Source of the DNA: Micromonospora sp. 15K316
GTDB taxonomy: Bacteria > Actinomycetota > Actinomycetes > Mycobacteriales > Micromonosporaceae
Direction of reading: 5' to 3'
Assembly: GCF_004348525.1 (NCBI RefSeq)
Contig: NZ_SMKG01000025.1
Location: 1-45,499 of the forward strand
Length of the DNA stretch: 45,499 nucleotides
Positions 42,473-45,499 of the stretch are shown here, piece after piece; within the stretch, counting starts at the first letter, position 1; each line of letters begins with the position of its first letter. The position numbers and the translations under genes are program-made. A model generated the notes under the pieces. The model was not told the origin of the DNA and made no database searches. It was given only the letters and a program-made list of their open reading frames with translations.

Positions 42473-43756
42473 ATGAGTGGTGCTCTTACGGCGGTTGACG
42501 TCATCCGGACCAAGCGGGACGGGGGCGTGCTGTCGGACGACCAGATCGACTGGGTGATGGACGCGTACACCCGCGGACAGGTCGCCGACGAGCAGATGTC
42601 GTCGCTCGCCATGGCGATCCTGCTGCGCGGCATGACCGGTCCGGAGATCGCCCGCTGGACCGCCGCGATGATCGCGAGCGGCGAGCGGTTGGACCTCTCC
42701 GCCGTCGACCGGCCGACCGTGGACAAGCACTCCACCGGCGGCGTCGGCGACAAGATCACTCTGCCGCTGACCCCACTGGTGGCCGCGTGCGGGGCCGCCG
42801 TGCCACAGCTCTCCGGGCGGGGCCTCGGGCACACCGGCGGGACGCTGGACAAGCTCGAGTCGATCCCGGGCTGGCGGGCGACGCTGACCAACGACGAGTT
42901 CATCGGGCAGCTGCGCGACATCGGAGCGGTGATCTGCGCGGCCGGCGCCGGGCTCGCGCCCGCCGACCGGAAGCTGTACGCGCTGCGTGACGTGACCGGC
43001 ACCGTGGAGGCGATCCCCCTGATCGCCAGCTCGATCATGAGCAAGAAGATCGCCGAGGGGACCGGCGCGTTGGTGCTCGACGTGAAGGTCGGGTCGGGCG
43101 CCTTCATGAAGTCCGTCGAGCAGGCCCGCGAGCTGGCCCGCACCATGGTCGAGCTGGGCGCGGCGCACGGGGTGCGCACTGTCGCGCTGCTCACCGACAT
43201 GTCCGCCCCGCTCGGTCTGGCGATCGGCAACGCGGTCGAGGTGACCGAGTCGGTCGAGGTGCTCGACGGCGGCGGCCCGACCGACGTTCTGGAGCTGACC
43301 CTGGCCCTGGCCCGGGAGATGCTCGACGCCGCCGGCCTCGGTGACACGGATCCGCAGGTGGCGCTCCGGGGCGGCCGCGCCATGGACGTGTGGCGGGCGA
43401 TGATCCGCGCCCAGGGTGGCGACCCGGACGCGCCGCTGCCGACCGCGCCGGAGATCGAGACGGTCCGCGCGGAGGCCGACGGGTACGTCGAGGCGATCGA
43501 CGCGTACGCCATGGGGGTGGCCGCGTGGCGACTCGGCGCGGGTCGCGCGCGCAAGGAGGACCCGGTGAGCGCCTCGGCCGGTGTGATGCTCCGCAAGCGT
43601 CCCGGCGACTCCGTGCGGGCCGGTGAGGTTCTCTACGAGCTGCGGGCCGAGCAGGCCGAGCGGATCCCCCCGGCGATGGCCGAGGCCGCCGGCGCGGTGC
43701 GGATCTCGGCGTCGCCCCCGGTCGACCGGCCCCTGGTCATTGAGCGGATCGGCTGA
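42473..43756 (+). CDS. deoA: Pyrimidine-nucleoside (thymidine) phosphorylase
   Basis: A 427-residue phosphorylase that cleaves thymidine or uridine with phosphate to free base and (deoxy)ribose-1-phosphate. The family motif is complete: VDKHSTGGVGDKITLPLTPL, then SGRGLGHTGGTLDKLESIPG, ALRDVTGTVEAIPLIASSIM and KKIAEGTGALVLDVKVGSGA. The C-terminal domain is present. ATG 42473 has GGAAAGAG 7 nt upstream. It lies after cdd and the hairpin repeat, so imported cytidine would be deaminated and then phosphorolysed. Choice between thymidine and uridine cannot be made from motifs. Confidence 0.95.
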   Translation: MSGALTAVDVIRTKRDGGVLSDDQIDWVMDAYTRGQVADEQMSSLAMAILLRGMTGPEIARWTAAMIASGERLDLSAVDRPTVDKHSTGGVGDKITLPLTPLVAACGAAVPQLSGRGLGHTGGTLDKLESIPGWRATLTNDEFIGQLRDIGAVICAAGAGLAPADRKLYALRDVTGTVEAIPLIASSIMSKKIAEGTGALVLDVKVGSGAFMKSVEQARELARTMVELGAAHGVRTVALLTDMSAPLGLAIGNAVEVTESVEVLDGGGPTDVLELTLALAREMLDAAGLGDTDPQVALRGGRAMDVWRAMIRAQGGDPDAPLPTAPEIETVRAEADGYVEAIDAYAMGVAAWRLGAGRARKEDPVSASAGVMLRKRPGDSVRAGEVLYELRAEQAERIPPAMAEAAGAVRISASPPVDRPLVIERIG

Positions 43757-43801
43757 CCCGGCATCGGGCGGGGCGGCATGGTGAATGTCACCTGGGATCG
43801 C

Positions 43802-43807
43802 TATTCT
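43802..43807 (+). promoter_or_regulatory. Candidate -10 box of the DUF4272-like gene
   Basis: TATTCT is 5 of 6 to the -10 consensus, with TGGTGA 17 nt upstream as a weak -35. The predicted start of transcription is near 43814, about 47 nt before the gene. Confidence 0.4.
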
Positions 43808-43860
43808 GCCTGGCCAGGGGGGACAACCGGCGCTGAGCCGTCGCGAGCAAGGGAATCGCC

Positions 43861-44541
43861 GTGACCGTACCTGCCCCCAACCCACGTGAGGTGCGTGAGG
43901 CGAGCCTGGACGAGTTGTCCCGGCTGGGCCTGCCACTGCCACCACCGCAGTTTCCGCTGGTCTGGGAGCCCGGCGACCAGATCGAGCTGCGGCCCACGGC
44001 CGAGATCGAGGCACGGATCGCGGTGCTGCACCTGATCCTGGCCCGCTGTTTCGGGATGCCGCCGCAGGCCGCGATGAGCTGGCTGCTCGCCTCGCACCTG
44101 GTGGAGATGGTCACCCCGCCCGAGTGGCAGTTCGTCACCGGCAGCAAGGGCGACCACCGCTCGTTCGTGCTGCACCACGACGCGCTCTTCTCGCTGGCGT
44201 GGGTGCTCGGCCTGACCAAGCTGCTCGACCCGACGCTGCCCGTGGACGAGCGGCTGGTCGAACGGATGCCGGACATCGCCGGCGGGGAGAGCTTCAGCCG
44301 GTGGCGCTCCCGGATCCTCGCCGCGCCGCAGCACCCCGCCGACGCGGCCGCGCTGCTCGATCTGCACTACTGCCTGGACTGGGCGTACCTGGAACTGGAG
44401 CGCGCCGGCCACCGGCCGCCCGGGCTGGTCGACGCGAACGCGATCGGTCAGCGGCGGTGGGCGCTGGAGTGGGCGGTGGTGCTGCGCGGGCCGTACCACG
44501 ACGAGCCGCCCGGTTGGGAAGAGGTCGACCTCTCCACCTGA
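43861..44541 (+). CDS. DUF4272-like protein
   Basis: A 226-residue soluble protein. The C-terminal motif QRRWALEWAVVLRGPYHDEP followed by WEEVDLST matches the conserved end of DUF4272 proteins as I remember them; the middle has FVLHHDALFSLAWVLGLTKL, also like that family. Function is unknown. GTG 43861 is used because no better start lies near a ribosome site; the weak GGAATCGCC precedes it. It is the last + strand gene before a convergent methyltransferase gene, with 11 nt between stops. Confidence 0.7.
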   Translation: MTVPAPNPREVREASLDELSRLGLPLPPPQFPLVWEPGDQIELRPTAEIEARIAVLHLILARCFGMPPQAAMSWLLASHLVEMVTPPEWQFVTGSKGDHRSFVLHHDALFSLAWVLGLTKLLDPTLPVDERLVERMPDIAGGESFSRWRSRILAAPQHPADAAALLDLHYCLDWAYLELERAGHRPPGLVDANAIGQRRWALEWAVVLRGPYHDEPPGWEEVDLST

Positions 44542-44552
44542 GCCGGCCGCCG

Positions 44553-45416
44553 TCAGCGCGGCACCGGGCGCCAGACGGCGAGCCGGATCGCCACGGTCGC
44601 CCGGACCGGCTCGGCTGCCGCGGCGACCCGCGCGGCCAGGCCGGTCGGGTCGGTGTGCCAGGCGCTCGGGCCCATACCCACCAGGGTGGCGACCTCGGCC
44701 CGGGTGAGCGTCAGCTCCGCGCGGTGCACCGTCTCCCCGGTGCGGGTGAAGTGTCCACCCAGGCTGCCGGCCACCCGGTCCTGTTTCGCCGGGTCGACCC
44801 GGAGCAGCCCGAGCGGGCCGATCAGCTCCGCGAGGTGCTCCGCCGCGGGCGTCACCACGAGCAGCGCTCCGGCCGGGTCGAGCACCCGGTGGAACTCGGC
44901 GCCGTTGCGCGGCGCGAAGACGTTCAGCAGCAGCGCGGCGCCACCGTCGGCGACGGGGAGGCGTTGCCAGGTGTCGGCCAGCGCGGCCGCGACCCGCGGG
45001 TGGGCCCGGGCGGCCCGGCGCAGCGCCGGCTTCGACACGTCGAGCGCCAGGCCCACCGCGTCCGGCAGCGCCGCCAGCACCGCGGCGAGGTGCCGGCCGG
45101 TCCCGGCTCCGGCCTCCACCACCAGGGGGTACGCCCCGGCGGCCGGCCCGACCGCCGCCACCGCCGCCTCGGCGAGCGCCGTCGAGATGAGGTCGTAGTG
45201 ACCGGCGGCCAGGAAATCGGCCCGGGCGGCCACCATCTCGGCGGTGTCGCCCGCGTGCGGCGCGCGGCCGGCGAGCAGGTTCACGTAGCCCTGCCGGGCC
45301 ACGTCGAAGCTGTGCCGGCGGGGGCAGCGCAGCGCTCGGGACGTGCCGGCGTGCGCCTCGCTCAGCGGCTCGCCGCAGACGGGGCAGACGAGCCGCTGGA
45401 GGATGCGGGGATCCAT
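44553..45416 (-). CDS. 23S rRNA (guanine-N1)-methyltransferase of the RlmA type
   Basis: A 287-residue SAM-dependent methyltransferase. The N-terminal zinc-binding segment LQRLVCPVCGEPLSEA with RCPRRHSFDVARQGYVNLL is the family signature. SAM motif I reads VVEAGAGTGRHLAAVL, and the later region LNVFAPRNGAEFHRVLDPAG is also typical. Relatives methylate G745 (RlmA-I) or G748 (RlmA-II, TlrB, MyrA) in helix 35 of 23S rRNA; the latter confer resistance to some macrolides with other methylases. Which base is modified cannot be told here. ATG 45416 directly precedes the zinc segment; an in-frame GTG at 45461 is less likely. Confidence 0.9.
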   Translation of the reverse strand: MDPRILQRLVCPVCGEPLSEAHAGTSRALRCPRRHSFDVARQGYVNLLAGRAPHAGDTAEMVAARADFLAAGHYDLISTALAEAAVAAVGPAAGAYPLVVEAGAGTGRHLAAVLAALPDAVGLALDVSKPALRRAARAHPRVAAALADTWQRLPVADGGAALLLNVFAPRNGAEFHRVLDPAGALLVVTPAAEHLAELIGPLGLLRVDPAKQDRVAGSLGGHFTRTGETVHRAELTLTRAEVATLVGMGPSAWHTDPTGLAARVAAAAEPVRATVAIRLAVWRPVPR

Positions 45417-45499
45417 GTCAGGCGTCCAGGTGGGTCGGCGCCGCGGGTACCCGGCGGTCACCGTCGACGCGGTGGTGCGGGGAGGCGGCGCGGCGGGGC

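Noticed and set aside
44553..45416. RlmA-type methylase together with the ABC-F protein as an antibiotic resistance island
   Set aside because: They are 39 kb apart, each is typical of the actinobacterial core, and no antibiotic biosynthetic genes are nearby.

Overview
The window is very GC-rich, uses GTG and TTG starts freely, and carries gene orders typical of actinomycetes: tatD-rsmA-ispE, glmU-prs-rplY-pth and cysQ-cysD-cysN. Several genes have a TANNNT -10 box exactly 7 nt before the start codon, the layout of leaderless actinobacterial mRNAs. Protein content and style suggest a Micromonosporaceae chromosome (Micromonospora-like). The genus is an inference from general resemblance, not from a database match. 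No rRNA operon, CRISPR array, transposase, integrase or biosynthetic gene cluster is visible. This is mostly core and central-metabolism chromosome.

Region by region. 0-5.4 kb is a housekeeping run on the + strand: TatD nuclease, RsmA 16S rRNA methyltransferase, a 55-aa conserved-looking ORF, IspE kinase of the MEP pathway and a Uup-like ABC-F protein. 5.5-6.7 kb holds two tandem DUF4383 membrane proteins separated by an unusual hairpin repeat. 6.7-8.6 kb, on the - strand, holds a fatty-acid desaturase and a TetR regulator, with two tandem palindromes upstream of the desaturase. 8.7-9.7 kb holds a double-HTH protein with a LAGLIDADG-like C-terminal half and, 13 nt later, tRNA-Gln(TTG). 9.8-14.0 kb is glmU, prs, rplY and pth. 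14.2-17.3 kb is sulfate activation (cysQ, cysD, cysN). 17.3-20.7 kb, on the - strand, is a TPR membrane protein and the galE-galK Leloir pair. 21-25.6 kb is a mixed + strand run: a CBS/CorC-type protein, TrpS, a 2H phosphoesterase, a YihY/BrkB membrane protein, a small YtrA-type GntR regulator and an acidic hypothetical protein. 25.7-35.2 kb is maltodextrin use: an alpha-glucosidase, a LacI regulator, a MalE-MalF-MalG importer and a neopullulanase-type GH13 enzyme, with palindromic CTTGC/GCAAG operators. 35.8-43.8 kb is nucleoside salvage: a BMP-family lipoprotein, a double-domain ATPase, two permeases, a cytidine deaminase and a pyrimidine-nucleoside phosphorylase. The right end has a DUF4272-like protein and an RlmA-type 23S rRNA methyltransferase.

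How the genes work together. The maltodextrin module imports linear maltodextrins and cuts them to glucose. MalF and MalG need an ATPase (MsiK type) that must be encoded elsewhere. The nucleoside module would import nucleosides, deaminate cytidine and phosphorolyse pyrimidine nucleosides.

The strongest candidate for something undescribed is a pair of hairpins at 6005-6075 and 42345-42418. Both have the same 26-nt loop but long stems of different sequence that remain paired. That combination of conserved loop and covarying stem suggests a structured RNA or a REP-like repeat family. Other points worth following are the HTH/LAGLIDADG-like protein beside the tRNA, a cytidine deaminase with about 100 extra C-terminal residues, a 16-codon mini-ORF bridging two transporter genes by ATGA overlaps, and a likely CTG start codon.
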